DNA of 64,000 bases from Strigamia acuminata (GCA_949358305.1 OX442314.1:62009369-62073368), one strand, 5' to 3'; positions 1 through 10,545 are shown, numbered from the stretch's first letter. Numbers and translations are program-made. The notes: generated by a model not told the origin, from the sequence alone.

Positions 1-1
1 A

Positions 2-1078
2 TCCCTTTACGGCCTCCACCAGTCGGGAAGACAATGGTTCGAAAAATTGGACGAAACGCTTCGAGACCTCGGATTCCGAAGAATGCCCGCGTGTAATTGT
101 GTTTACGTCTTCGGAAATTCCGCTATCATGTTAGTCTACGTGGACGATATTATTTTATTCTACGCATCCGACAGTGTTTTCGACCAATTGATCCGACTCA
201 TCAGTTCGAAATTCCAAATCGTCAATCTCGGTCCGATTACGAAATTGTTAGGTGTCGAGTTTATCCGTGATATGGGACGCACATTCATTTCCCAACGTGC
301 TTATATTGCGAAGATCATCAAAAAGTTCGGTACCTCGACCAACAAGCTCGTGAAAGTTCCCGTGACACCCGGGACGACACTCGTCAGAGGATCGACCGAG
401 AATTTGGAAGATTTTCCATACCGCTCGCTGATCGGATCGCTGTTATTTTTGGCTTCGAGGACACGCCCCGATATACTTTACTCCGTTATCCATTTATCGC
501 AATACAACACCTGCTATAATAAGACCCACATTCGAGCATTACTTCAGGTTCTACAGTACGTCGCTAACACCGCGCACTTTTGCATCGAATTATCCGGCTG
601 TACATCTTCACAATTGTGGGCTTACACCGACGCGTCGTGGGCATGCGATCCGGAGACATCATTAAGTTTCGGCGGCTATATTACTTTCATCGGCAACATT
701 CCAATCGGCTGGTCCTGTCGTAAACAGTCGACCGTGGCATGCTCAACAATGGAAGCAGAATTTATCGCCCTTGTTGAGTGTGTCAAGGAGCTTTACTGGT
801 TGGACCACGTTTATCTTCAGTTTCCGATCCTCAACCGATTATCGCGACCCGTCATTTATTCCGACGCTCTCTCGGCCATACAGTTTACTTCCAACGATGT
901 CGAAACTTCGAAAACTCGACATATTCGTGTACGTTATCATTGGCTCAGGGAGTGGTATACGGCGGGACGCTTTGAACTCCGAAAAGTGCCCGGCGACCTG
1001 AACGTCGCTGACATCTTCACGAAGTGGCTCGGATCGGAGCGTTTACAATCGTTGATTTCTCGGATTTTCCGATTGTGA
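2..1078 (+). CDS. Copia-type pol fragment: reverse transcriptase end plus RNase H
   Basis: The reading frame is open from base 2 to the TGA at 1076-1078, so it continues in from outside the window (359 codons here). It begins with the Copia signature SLYGLHQSGRQWF, followed by the RT catalytic motif YVDDIILF (near 150) and then the SLLFLASRTRPDILYSV segment typical of Ty1/Copia. RNase H follows, with acidic residues in YTDASWACDP, TMEAEFIAL and YSDALSAIQF and the terminal motif NVADIFTKWL. The fragment has no frameshift or stop, so it may be the 3' end of a fairly young element. Downstream there is an 'atcagaggga' stretch (1129-1138) that could be a polypurine tract. Host function none; this is retrotransposon DNA. 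Confidence 0.93.
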   Translation, partial: SLYGLHQSGRQWFEKLDETLRDLGFRRMPACNCVYVFGNSAIMLVYVDDIILFYASDSVFDQLIRLISSKFQIVNLGPITKLLGVEFIRDMGRTFISQRAYIAKIIKKFGTSTNKLVKVPVTPGTTLVRGSTENLEDFPYRSLIGSLLFLASRTRPDILYSVIHLSQYNTCYNKTHIRALLQVLQYVANTAHFCIELSGCTSSQLWAYTDASWACDPETSLSFGGYITFIGNIPIGWSCRKQSTVACSTMEAEFIALVECVKELYWLDHVYLQFPILNRLSRPVIYSDALSAIQFTSNDVETSKTRHIRVRYHWLREWYTAGRFELRKVPGDLNVADIFTKWLGSERLQSLISRIFRL

Positions 1079-1829
1079 CTTTATCGTGACATTCCTGTGT
1101 TAGTTTTTCCCGATTATGAGAGTCATCGAGATCAGAGGGAATAGTCGGGCTTCCGTAGAGTTTTACATTTATAGTACCCGGCTCGGTGATTCGACTTAAT
1201 GATTTTCATTTTGTTTAATGTTTACACTGTAATTCCAGTATGCGTTTATATTTCCCCTGAACATTTAAGATCGAAGGGGGGATTTGTTGGTCCTAAGACC
1301 AAATTTATTATCGATATCAAATGTTCATACTTTATATAATTCAATTTCAAATCAGTTATTTCGATGTTTGATGTCTTATTCGTTATATTTCGCTTTTGCA
1401 CACATTGTGTGCTGTCCCGTATGTAATTCCATACCTGCATAATGTTTTTCAGTATGATTTGTTCTTTTGTTTTGACATCTAATGTCAATTATTGCCACCA
1501 GAGTGTGTTCTCACTCTTCTTCTTTTTCCAACATGGCGCCATGCATGGGTTTTGCACAGCTTAGCCATGGTTTCACCACAAATGTAATGTATCATTTTCT
1601 TATTAAATTGTTTTATTGTTTTTACACATTGTCTTTGCATTAAAGCACATTCAGTGCTGTTTTTCACGCGCACATAAGCGTCCTTAAGACGCGCGCATTT
1701 GGTAAACGATACGGTGAACGTATCGACGACGTCGTGCACGAAGCACGACGCCATTTTGTTTTGGCTTATCATTTCACGCTTCTCGTCGGCATTTCGCCGA
1801 CCACTGCGCGCTCCTCTGCTACCAGTTAC
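1079..1829. other. Non-coding stretch between two Copia fragments, probable LTR debris
   Basis: No convincing gene is visible. The first 120 bp follow the RNase H stop and contain a purine-rich tract near 1129, so an LTR of the + strand Copia copy may start here, but no second copy is in the window to define it. The short minus-strand reading frames (1246-1488, 1485-1772) show no recognisable motif and lie downstream of the minus-strand Copia gag-protease, where its other pol parts are missing. Confidence 0.4.
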
Positions 1830-3038
1830 CTACATATTTAATCTTGTGGAATGTTGGCCATCATTTATGGTTAGTACGACATTTCTTACTGCCACAGTAT
1901 AAACTATTCTCCCTTCTGCTAATGTGACATTCTTGGCTTCTGTATTTCTGAGATGTTGGAATTTGTTAACATCACCCGTCATGTGTGACGTGGCCCCCGA
2001 ATCGAGGTGCCAAATATTTTCAGCATCATCATCCATTGTTGATGTCAAAGCTTGACAAATGTCGTCATCACTGACGCAACATGCATAATCTATTAGGGCG
2101 GAAGGGCTTGATCCTAATTCTGCGGCCACTATTGCTGCAGATCCAGATCCTCTTCGTGAATAATTACCCCGATTCACTCCTCCTCGGGTTTGCCTCTGTC
2201 TATATGGATTTCCATCTTGTGCAGTAGCACGTGGTGGATTATTAAAATTATTGCTTGATTGTGCGCCCTGCTGAATTTCTTGTTTTGGCAATCTGCATTC
2301 AAATTGGCGATGCCCTATCTTGTTACAATTCCAACATCTTGGTGGTGGTCTTGCGCCTCCTCGACCACGATAATTTCCACGTCTTCTGCCCATGAATGCT
2401 TGCGTAGTGGTCCACTTGGCTTCTTCAACTGTTGTTGCATCTGTGTCTGCTCGTCTTTGTTCCTTTGTGAGTAACAATGTCTTTATTGTGGACATCTTTA
2501 TGGTTGTGCCCAATGCTTCACAATTTCTGACTATATCCTCATAGGCAGCTGGTAAACCTCTCAATGCATATGCACACAATTGCTGTTCAGAAACCTTCTG
2601 TCCTATTGCTGCCAGCTGTTGTGAAATGCCTTTTACTCTTGATAAATAAGTTGCTGCCATCTCATTCCTTTTCATCTTCATTGCTGTCAATTTCATCATT
2701 AGTTGTACTGTCAGCGTGGTCACTTCACTTTGATTTTCTTCTTTTAGAATTTCCCATGCTTCCTTGGCAGTTGTTACGTTTATTATTTCTTGCATTTGTG
2801 ACTCATCCACCTATGTAAAAATAATATTGAGCACTCTAGACTGGTCCTTTTTCCATTTGTCCTGTCTTGTTTTTAATGCTTCTGGGGTTTCTCCAAGATT
2901 AGCGGTTGGAATATCTTCTGTTAAGATGTATTTCAACTCTTTAGCTTCTAAAAGTGTGTTTATCCTGACTGACCAATTTGTCCAATTTCGTCCATTCAAC
3001 TTGACAATCGCAGTCAAATTTCCATCATGTTCTTGCAT
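1830..3038 (-). pseudogene. Copia-type gag-protease relic with an in-frame stop
   Basis: Read on the minus strand, an N-terminal block from 3038 (start MQEHDGNLTAIVKLNGRNW, the usual Copia gag opening with a conserved NW) runs to a TAG at 2811-2813. The same frame then continues 2810-1830. The second part has the gag UBN2-type helical region, a zinc knuckle CWNCNKIGHRQFEC (CX2CX4HX4C, near 2330) and the start of the protease with WHLDSGATSHM (aspartyl DSGA, near 2010). It stops early, soon after the protease motif, and integrase and RT are absent. The single nonsense codon and the truncation mark it as a dead copy, distinct in sequence from the Copia pieces at 1-1078 and 47-51 kb. Confidence 0.9.
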
Positions 3039-4001
3039 ACCGTTATTTGCCTTTGAATGTTAAGCAGCGGTATTCACTTGTTCTCGACTGTAACTCATTC
3101 GAACGTGTGTCCTGGCAGTCGTGTGTGTATGACGGCAATCCCCGATTAAATTTTAATTTTTCGTGATATATTTGCAGTTACATGGCATTTGCCTCTTTTG
3201 CTGGGCCCATAACCTTTGATGGCTGGAGTTTTTGGGTTTGAGATGAGAGGACGGGCGACAACGATCGCCAGGGGGCGGGTGGACATACACAAATATGTTT
3301 TTGGGGAAGACAGCCAATTGGGGGCCGTTCCGTGTGGTCAGCCAATCAGAGCTGACCAATGCGATATTTAAAAAGGAATTGTTTTGTAATAAAATCACTT
3401 GAAGTTAACTAGAGCTTGTAGTCGTGTCTTGGTAATTTTGGGTCAGCTAGTCTCAGCTTTGAGATAGTTTACAATATTATGTGTTTAATTTAGACAATAA
3501 ATAACTATCAATTAGTGATCAATCATTTCATAATGTATAATACAAAGTATTGAATCCAACAGCCATCTTGGTTCTCCCAAACGACTTCCCTAGGAATGAT
3601 ACGCATAAATCGTGAGAAAAAATTAAAACCAACAAATTGGGAGACAAACCGAGGAATATTCCGTGATTAAACCTAACAATCCTGATCCTGTCAACGAGAA
3701 CGAACAAAATCGAACGACGGCATCCAAAATGACTCGCGATAGCATTTTCTCGAGAAGAATGGAGTGGTTCTGCGCATGCGCATTGCGCAAGCATATGGGA
3801 TCGTGAGTACACTCCTGCCATCTAGTAAGCAGAAAACAAACATCTAGTGCGGCTGTAATTACTTGTACAGTCAGTGTACGCATATAAAGTACTGTGCATT
3901 GAGCAACAACAGACAAAACCGGATTGAATTGATTGAATTGATTGATTGGCGGTACGTCATCGAACGTTCTCCACGTATTCGTCTCCCAGACGTTACTAAA
4001 C
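3039..4001. other. Intergenic stretch upstream of the Copia gag (its likely 5' LTR/leader side) and of the gene at 4060
   Basis: I see no supported gene. 3040-3530 lies just 5' of the minus-strand Copia gag and would be its leader and LTR. Several minus-strand frames (for example 3623-4057) are open but show no family motif and have unlikely composition. 3920-3950 has a short GATT(GAATT) microsatellite. Confidence 0.4.
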
Positions 4002-4006
4002 AAATA

Positions 4007-4016
4007 TATATAAAAG
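4007..4016 (+). promoter_or_regulatory. TATA box upstream of the ORF at 4060
   Basis: TATATAAAAG lies 44 bp before the ATG at 4060, which would give a leader of roughly 15-25 nt if transcription starts about 30 bp downstream. It is the only clear TATA element beside a host-like reading frame in this part of the window. Confidence 0.55.
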
Positions 4017-4059
4017 CAAAACTGCAGATCTCCGTAAATCAAAATCAAACCATTCAATC

Positions 4060-4281
4060 ATGAAGTTCATCTTGGACGTGCTGAGTTTCGAACACATTTC
4101 ACTCGCCAAAACCGCAGTTTCACTTTGGAAAAATCACTTCGATTTTCACCTTGATTGGGAGTTTAATTGCAGCTACATGAGTCGCTGGATCAAACTAGAA
4201 GACGATGTTTGCAAACAAGTGGATTCCTTGCCCATTCGATACTACTTAAAACCCATGTTACGCATATTGTTACGTGGCTAA
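4060..4281 (+). CDS. Hypothetical protein, N-terminal part of a probable arthropod orphan family
   Basis: The 73-codon frame starts at an ATG just downstream of a TATA box and begins MKFILDVLSFEHISLAKTAV. Composition is that of a soluble, helical, Trp-rich protein (SLWKNHFDFHLDWEF; PIRYYLKPMLRILLRG). The TAG-less reading ends at a TAA directly inside sequence that looks inserted or intronic. The style matches large unnamed arthropod families of N-terminal helical modules that I recall only vaguely, so no function is assigned. The frame at 4811-5587 on the same strand looks like its continuation. They could be two exons or one gene interrupted by an insertion. I could not find a clean splice pair joining them. 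Confidence 0.55.
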   Translation: MKFILDVLSFEHISLAKTAVSLWKNHFDFHLDWEFNCSYMSRWIKLEDDVCKQVDSLPIRYYLKPMLRILLRG

Positions 4282-4810
4282 ATGGGGATTGATTTAATCC
4301 TACGTGACATGAAGTTAATCAAGAATGACACAGGGTTTTATATGTAAAATGCCTGTTGGCTTTATTATTCAAAGTCGGACATTTACTAATGTAAATGTTC
4401 GGTCATCAGCTCTTATTACATTTGTTCATTTATTCTTAAAATATAAACCAATCATTAAATCAAATGAGTAAATAAGGATGATGCTGTTGTTATTTCAATT
4501 CAATTCAGGAAACCTAGTCCTGCCTGACCGTCAACCGGCTGGCAGTAGTAGGTGAAGGTAAAAGTTTGAGAATCAAAAGAGATCTGAGCTCTCTGGCTTA
4601 ATCAGCTCACTAAGTAAACTCCTATTCCCCCTATCAACTAAGTTGAACGGTCTGTGCATCTAATTAGGTGCACAGCGCCGTCTAGTGAGAATTCATTGCA
4701 TTAAATGCCTAAACAGAGCGAGCAGAGCCAGCCGATACACGGTACGGCTCTACCGCGTAACAATATTTGTCAGACGAGTTGGAAAACAATTATTCTAATG
4801 GATCGAATAC
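4282..4810. other. Intron or insertion separating the two halves of the orphan gene
   Basis: No coding potential was seen. It includes short imperfect dyads (for example around 4372-4425, 'catttactaatgtaaatg') and AT-rich filler. The motif 'gcgccgtctagtg' near 4675 resembles the GCGCCATCTA-type motif found near other LTR-like ends in this window (44625, 52490), so an LTR fragment is possible. Confidence 0.35.
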
Positions 4811-5587
4811 ATGTTTCTTCGCGTGTTTCAACAAATCGAGATGGAATTCGCGCAAGAAATCATCCACGCGTCGCGATGGACGGCACACGGCAAATTAAAC
4901 ACAACCGAATCAGCTCGCGCTCTGGTTCATTTAACACATTTGAATCTCTTAGACAGATTCGATATCGCCTGTATTTTCTGTGTAGAAGACGCAGTTGAGT
5001 ATCTTAGGTACAAATTCACCGACGATTTAATGCGAAAGGTTTTAATGGCGAGCTTGGCGAATAACGAGGCGAATTTACAAAGAGCGATGTTTAATTATTG
5101 GAAAAGGAATCTGTTTGATGCAGAATTAAGCCGAGAAAGCGAGAGAAGAGTCGAGATGTTTCTGGGGAGGATGAGATACCGAAACCAAAGCGCGATGCAA
5201 TATTTCTGGTCGATAATGAGCGAGGACGAACGACAAGAAGTCTTCGTCGATTGCATCCAAACAAACAGCGAATTTGATCATTTGATTAATGCAGTACTCG
5301 ATGATCACATCAAGTCCACTCGTGGTCGCTGTTTCGGGATAGACGTCGTGTATTTTCTGCTTTCGCAGTTGGACGAGCAGCAAGTAGACGCCATTTTCGA
5401 TTCGAAAATCGGAACAGACTTTTTTTTGGTTGTTTTATTTGATTTTTTGTACGTGGAGTGTTTTACGGCTAATTTAGGTCGGATTTACAACGGGCTTTCG
5501 GAGGTTGGTTTTCATCATTTCATTGTGTGGATTCAATCGACTTGCTTGGAAGACGTCGATCATCTGGCGAAGGTCAGGGTGTGGTGA
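4811..5587 (+). CDS. Hypothetical protein, C-terminal part of the orphan family
   Basis: This 258-codon frame starts MFLRVFQQIEMEFAQEII; the frame is open a few codons upstream (WIEY) to a TAA, so the true start may be a splice acceptor. It is rich in helix-forming residues with blocks such as FDIACIFCVEDAVEYLRYKF, YWKRNLFDAELS and FDHLINAVLDDHI. I recall only faintly that unnamed arthropod proteins carry an 'ACxxCxEDxxxxLW'-like block, so kinship is inference. The frame ends at a TGA (5585-5587) just before a 21-bp minisatellite begins, so the C-terminus may be truncated or overwritten by the array. The DNA is more GC-rich and codon-like than its surroundings, supporting a real gene. Confidence 0.6.
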   Translation: MFLRVFQQIEMEFAQEIIHASRWTAHGKLNTTESARALVHLTHLNLLDRFDIACIFCVEDAVEYLRYKFTDDLMRKVLMASLANNEANLQRAMFNYWKRNLFDAELSRESERRVEMFLGRMRYRNQSAMQYFWSIMSEDERQEVFVDCIQTNSEFDHLINAVLDDHIKSTRGRCFGIDVVYFLLSQLDEQQVDAIFDSKIGTDFFLVVLFDFLYVECFTANLGRIYNGLSEVGFHHFIVWIQSTCLEDVDHLAKVRVW

Positions 5588-5617
5588 CCCAGCGGGTGCT
5601 CATCCCTGTATGTCTCG

Positions 5618-6130
5618 TTAAATCTGACTTTGGTCATGTTAAATCTGACTTTGGTGATGTTAAATCTGACTTTGGTGATGTTAAATCTGACTTTGGTCAT
5701 GTTAAATCTGACTTTGGTGATGTTAGGTCCAGCTTGTGTGATCTTAAATCTGAGTTTGGTGATCTTAAATCTGACTTTGGTGATGTTAAATCTGACTTTG
5801 GTGATGTTAAATCTGACTTTGGTGATGTTAAATCTGAGTTTGGTGATGTTAAGTCTGGCTTTGGTGATGTTAGGTCCAGCTTGTGTCATGTTAAATCTGA
5901 CTTTGGTGATGTTAAGTCCAGCTTGTGTCATGTTAAATCTGACTTTGGTGATGTTAAGTCCAGCTTGTGTCATGTTAAATCTGACTTTGGTGATGTTAAA
6001 TCTGACTTTGGTGATGTTAAATCTGACTTTGGTGATGTTAAATCTGACTTTGGTGATGTTAAATCTGACTTTGGTGATGTTAAATCTGACTTTGGTGATG
6101 TTAAATCTGACTTTGGTGATGTTAAATCGA
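5618..6130. repeat. 21-bp minisatellite, about 24 units
   Basis: The unit is close to 'gttaaatctgactttggtgat' with diverged variants (for example 'gttaggtccagcttgtgtgat'). Because 21 is a multiple of 3, several frames stay open: a + strand VKSDFGD heptad and a minus-strand NITKVRF heptad. Variant units recur in a higher-order pattern (the 'aagtccagcttgtgtcat' unit alternates three times near 5870-5980). The long ORFs here are by-products of the repeat, not genes. Confidence 0.95.
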
Positions 6131-6145
6131 AATAGCAGAAATATA

Positions 6146-7356
6146 TTGGTTTCGTTATGCTCAGCGTGCAAGATTCGCAGAAGAACTGGACTGCGTACAG
6201 AGAGCAGTAAAATTAAGCAAGGAATCGACTCTGTCGCAAGTGGAACTAATCATCGACGAGAAGGAAGCATTGAGAATAAATTCTCAAATTCGCGACCACA
6301 TCGGAACGAAAAACTTCAATTATCCAGTCGTATTGGACGCGGACTTGTCGATGACCACGCTAATAATAAAAGATTTTCATAGACGTGCTCTACATGAAGG
6401 ACTGGAAGATACGTTATCCGAATTTCGCTCAAGATTTTGAACCCGAAGAGCCAGAAAAACGATTAAAAGTTACGTGTCCAAATGCATAACGTGCTGTCGC
6501 GTAAACTCGAAGCTGATGACACGAGCCATCGGGCTTCTCCCTTCTGACCGCATCAATCGTGCTGCCCCCTTCCAGATAATAGGCGTGGATTTCGCGGGCC
6601 CACTCTACATGCGAAGTGGCGAGAAATGTTACATCGCCTGCGCGGTAGTACGAGCCGTACACCTGGAATTGGTATCGGACCTGTCGACAGAGAAGTTTAT
6701 CCTGGCATTCAAACGCATGATATCACGACGAGGAATTCCGAGTGTCGTATATTCAGATAAAGCGAAAACATTCAAGCGAGCAGAAAAGGATTTGTCGTTA
6801 TTTATAAACGGATTCACCGGGGAAAAATTCCAGGAATTCTTATCTCACAACAAAATTCAATGGAAGTTTATAGTCGAACTCGCCCCATGGTGGGGGGGGG
6901 TTTTGGGAGCGCCTAGTTAAGTCGGTCAAATTGAGTCTGAAGAAAATACTAGGAAGATCGTCGTTGTGTTTTGAAGAACTGACAACTGTATTGTCCGGAG
7001 TCGAATCAATTATCAACTCGCGCCCAATTACGTACGTGACTGACAATCCAACCAAACCTGAGCCGTTGTCTCCATCTCACTTCCTGATCGGAGCTCGCCT
7101 TTCCAGTTTACCAGATGTATATGATCCAGATCATCGCTCAGATTTAAACAAAAGAACGGAACTCATCAAGCGATGGAAACTGCGCCAAAGAATTACGAGT
7201 TTATTGTGGCGCCGGTGGTCTCACGAGTATCTCGTCGAATTACGCGAGTTTCAAGATGGAAAAATTCGATCTTGCGAAATGCTGCTTCCAGGAAGGAAAA
7301 CGTTAAGAAGACCGTTGCAGAGACTTTGCTCGTTGGAAGTCGCCGACGACAATTGA
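6146..7356 (+). pseudogene. BEL/Pao-type retrotransposon integrase relic
   Basis: The frame beginning near 6146 carries the end of the Pao pol and the H2C2-like entry to integrase, then a TGA at 6438-6440 where the family has a tryptophan. It continues with YVSKCITCCRVNSK, the catalytic-core block IIGVDFAGPLYM, AVHLELVSDLSTEKF and SRRGIPSVVYSDKAKTF. A run of nine G after 'ccatggt' near 6891-6900 is one base too long for the frame. The protein resumes in another frame (6931-7356) with the BEL integrase tail VESIINSRPITYV, PLSPSHFLIGARLSSLPD and RWSHEYLVELREFQ, ending in TGA. The usual Asn of the second acidic motif is altered (SDKAKTF). The array at 5618-6130 abuts its 5' side, so RT and RNase H are missing. 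Confidence 0.9.
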
Positions 7357-7393
7357 TTTTGGGATTATCCTCCCCCCCTCCCCCCCCGGCAAT

Positions 7394-7779
7394 GTAAAAT
7401 CCAGAATTGGATTTAATATTTCAATTTAATGTTTTTATTAATGATTTCAATTTGTGTTTAATTTTTATTGTTTTTATTTCAAAAAGTGTTTCAATCTCAT
7501 TACAAGTGTTTTTTATCGAATATTGAATTGTATTGGTAATGTTTTAACAACAATAGTGTTTCTTTGATCGAGGGTCACCAAGAGTGCCCTCTGGTGTGTA
7601 ATTTGTGTTTTTGACCGGTCCTTGTTAACCGGAAGTTAACCCCGTTTTTTGGGGTTGACCACCATCTTTTTATATGTAAGAACTCGTGTTACCACGCGTT
7701 TTCTGCCTATGATAATTTCAACGATTAAAATCAGTTAGTTATTGTTAAATCTCGAATTGTTTATTTGTGCGTATCACAA
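7394..7779 (+). repeat. Possible 3' LTR of the BEL/Pao relic
   Basis: After the integrase stop there is a C-rich tract (7370-7389) and then a TG...CA-bounded segment beginning TGTAAAATCC and ending GCGTATCACA, with TGT/ACA termini typical of LTRs. No second copy lies in the window, so the limits rest only on the position behind integrase and on the termini. Confidence 0.35.
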
Positions 7780-7780
7780 T

Positions 7781-8436
7781 TGTGAGGTGATTCCCGGCAA
7801 TTCTGCAAACGAAATTAAATCAGATGTTGATTTAAACGGTGCGCGAAACCGACATACGTGCGCCATCTTTAATTTCGCGAAAACATAAGTGACGATACAC
7901 GGTTAGAGGCTATCTCGCACTCTATATCAATATAGGATAAATCATTGTTACATTTCCAATGATTTGTCCTTTACAATCACAAGTAAAAGCACCGACATTA
8001 ACAATCGATAAACAAAAGAGAATGATAAAACAGAACTCGCTTTTTCAAGCAGACGACATCAGGGACGTGTGCTGTAAAGAAGAAAATATTCAACCGCGGC
8101 ACGTAACTGTGAAGTCATTCCCGGCGATTCTTCAAACGAAAATAAATCCAAAGCTGATTTAAACGGTGCGCGAAACCGACAAGCGTGCGCCATCTTTAAT
8201 TCGTGAGAATTGTTAGCGACAGTACACGGTTGGAAGCTATTTGCCCTCCATATCAACATAGGATAAATCATTGTTACATTATCAATGATTTGTCCTTTAC
8301 ATTCAAAAGTAAATAAAACACCGGCATTTATAATCGATAAACAAGCGATAATGATAAAACGAGACTCACTCTTTCGAGCAGACGATATCGTGGCCGCATG
8401 CTATAAAGAATAAAGTATTCAACCGCGGTACGTAAC
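7781..8436. repeat. Tandem duplication, two ~327-bp diverged copies
   Basis: Copy one (7781-8107) and copy two (8108-8436) share 'ttaaacggtgcgcgaaaccg', 'ataggataaatcattgtt', 'aatgatttgtcctttaca' and the junction 'caaccgcggyacgtaac', with scattered substitutions. Nothing coding was recognised. The block lies just behind the putative BEL LTR and may be leader or satellite-like LTR sequence. Confidence 0.8.
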
Positions 8437-9010
8437 AAGCATTGATAAAAATCGGAATCGGTTGAAAAACAACATCGGGACATTACATTATAGCACGCTT
8501 GTTACACATATTCAGAAAGTGTGTAACTAATAGATCACGCAACACAGAAACAAATGTTTAGGCACCACAAAATGGGTTTGCAACCCAACAGTAACAAGCA
8601 TTAATAAAAATCGATATCGGTTGAAAACTGGATCGGGACATTAATTTACAACACACTTTGTGATGATTATAAACCCGTATTTATCAAATGTTCACAATAG
8701 ATAGCGTTGTTTAATAAACGCGCGTAATTCAAACTCGAGAAAGCCAAAAGTTGTGATAAATCATTACTTTGACACAGTAAATAAAATATAACTATTTTAT
8801 TGAATATAAATTAAGCATTACTTACTTAATGTTATTGATTCTATCGAATCAATATCAACGTTTACTTACCTTTCGAGGGGGACCAATCGGACCCTTCTTG
8901 ACCCAATTCCATATTAGGTCCGAACCCCTCTGTCTCTTTTAGGTCCGGACTAATGACCCACGAATCCGCCGATTCGTACACTGATTGGCTGTCGCCAATC
9001 TAGTAGTTCT
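8437..9010. other. Non-coding, repeat-derived sequence
   Basis: A second shorter duplication is present: 'aagcattgataaaaatcg' at 8437 and 'aagcattaataaaaatcg' at 8598, each followed by 'cggttgaaaa' and 'atcgggacattaa'. The block 'gttacacatattcagaaagtg' with 'aaatgggtttgcaaccca' recurs in diverged form at 10228-10315, so it is a dispersed repeat. No gene was seen. Confidence 0.5.
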
Positions 9011-9017
9011 CAAGAAC

Positions 9018-9044
9018 TATATAAACGCTGGTTTTCCACTCAGT
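9018..9044 (+). promoter_or_regulatory. TATA-Inr type core promoter, probably of an LTR
   Basis: TATATAAA (9018-9025) is followed 15 bp later by TCAGTG (9040-9045), an arthropod initiator-like motif. Spacing from the TATA start to the initiator A is 24 bp, slightly short. No host-like coding frame follows; the 84-aa frame from 8985 has no recognisable motif. An LTR promoter is the simplest reading. Confidence 0.35.
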
Positions 9045-10364
9045 GACCCCCCTGGCTTGATTCTGAATATGTCTATATTGTTTGTAGTTGATAAGTCGTT
9101 ATCGTTTGATCTCACTTTCTCTATCGACACATCAGGCCACCTCAGCTCTCCACAATTAGTATTAATACTATTTTGTTATTGCTGTTGTAGGGCTATTTCG
9201 GGAAGGCTAACTCCGGTAATAGACATGTTAACAACATGAAATGGCCCCGTAACGTTAGCTTGCTGTTCTAAGGGACAGTTAGAATTCGTACGGTGACATA
9301 GTGTGTCGTCCATGCACGGGATTGACTAACCCGTTAAATAAATGTCAAACTATATGATCGGTGATAGTCGCATCTATCTGAGCGATTCCTCGGTCATAGG
9401 TCAGATGCTCTGCCAAGAGTATGTGTGCGGGAAATCCCACCCAAACACGAAACAAAACACGGACAAATGTCCTCTCAGGGTGAATTGCTTAACATAGGTC
9501 CTTCCGTACTCTAGTGGTCGGTGAATGGTCTATTTACAGGCACACTACGCCGGGTTAGTAGCCCGTGAGTTTTATCCGTGAAGATATTATGCTAAACAAC
9601 CACTCAAGTATTGGTGATCCTGTCTTGCTAAACCCATAGTAATGTTCACCCGGTGGTTGGTACCACCGACAGCGACTCGTCGTGCACAAACAAATACTCG
9701 GCGCCTGATCACGAGATCTTGTCGTCGTAAGGCATGTTGGCGGATGGAGCCTCAACAACTCCCGCGACGGTCCTGTCGACTCTCGTGACTGTCCCCGCCC
9801 AATTAATATTTATATAACAATTCATTTGTTATATTTCACTAATCACTTTATATTTATTTGATTCGAAGGACTCTTCGTAATATTAGATGTTCGAGCCACG
9901 GACCAAATACGTCTCCGTAGCGTTATTTGTGACGATGCCGCAAGTCAGCCGTATTCCTCTGGCTTTGCCCGGATCCTCAACCAGTTGATGCCGCCCGTTT
10001 ACACGCTTCAAGAACCCAACTTTGTTATTATTATTCAGTAATAAATATGTTATATCACACAAAGCTGTAAGTTGTATTTCCATTTGATTATTCATTCATG
10101 TCACACTGAATTCCGTAGCTTATCTCGGTTAGGTTGTTGTTAGTCTTAACAACGTCTTGTTTAAATCGATTATTTATCTATCTTAACTGGCTAATAAATT
10201 AGCCTAAAAGTAGAATCGTCACAACTTGTTACACATACTCGGAAATTGTGTAACTGACAAAACATGAACAACTGGAACAAATGTTTAAACATTACAAAAT
10301 GGGTTTGCAACCCAATAACAATCGTGATAGGATTTATTTCGAAGTCTCGAAAATATTCGTACGG
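9045..10364. other. Non-coding repeat-derived stretch
   Basis: The region holds LTR-like text (GC-rich blocks near 9540-9800 such as 'ccaactcccgcgacggtcctg' and AT-rich palindromic 'ttatataacaattcatttgttatat' near 9812-9835) but no second copy, no PBS and no pol motif. Minus-strand frames at 9555-9758 and 9883-10095 have no family signal. Confidence 0.4.
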
Positions 10365-10545
10365 TAGCAAAGCCAAAATTAAAATGAAAATACCAACAGT
10401 TAATTTTTGTGAATATCAATTTGTTACCTGCTATTTTTTTTACCAAGATCCTTGAAGGTTTGGCGACGTAATGAACTTCTGATAAAAATCATCTGTATAA
10501 AATGTCAAATTTTATCAGTACACGGGCGCACTGCAAACCGCCAAA
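10365..10545. repeat. Dispersed ~180-bp direct repeat, copy 1
   Basis: This block and 11262-11430 share long stretches: 'gttaatttttgtgaatatca', 'ttacctgctattttttttac' and 'acacgggcgcactgcaaacc'. Both copies are in the same orientation, on either side of the SLC17-like exon. It is non-coding. Confidence 0.85.

Noticed and set aside
3623-4057. 144-aa minus-strand ORF
   Set aside because: It overlaps the TATA box and leader of the + strand gene, has no recognisable motif and an implausible Cys/Leu composition.
5527-6382. 202-, 203- and 250-aa ORFs across the 21-bp minisatellite
   Set aside because: All three overlap in different frames or strands, which shows that openness comes from the repeat; I did not call them genes.
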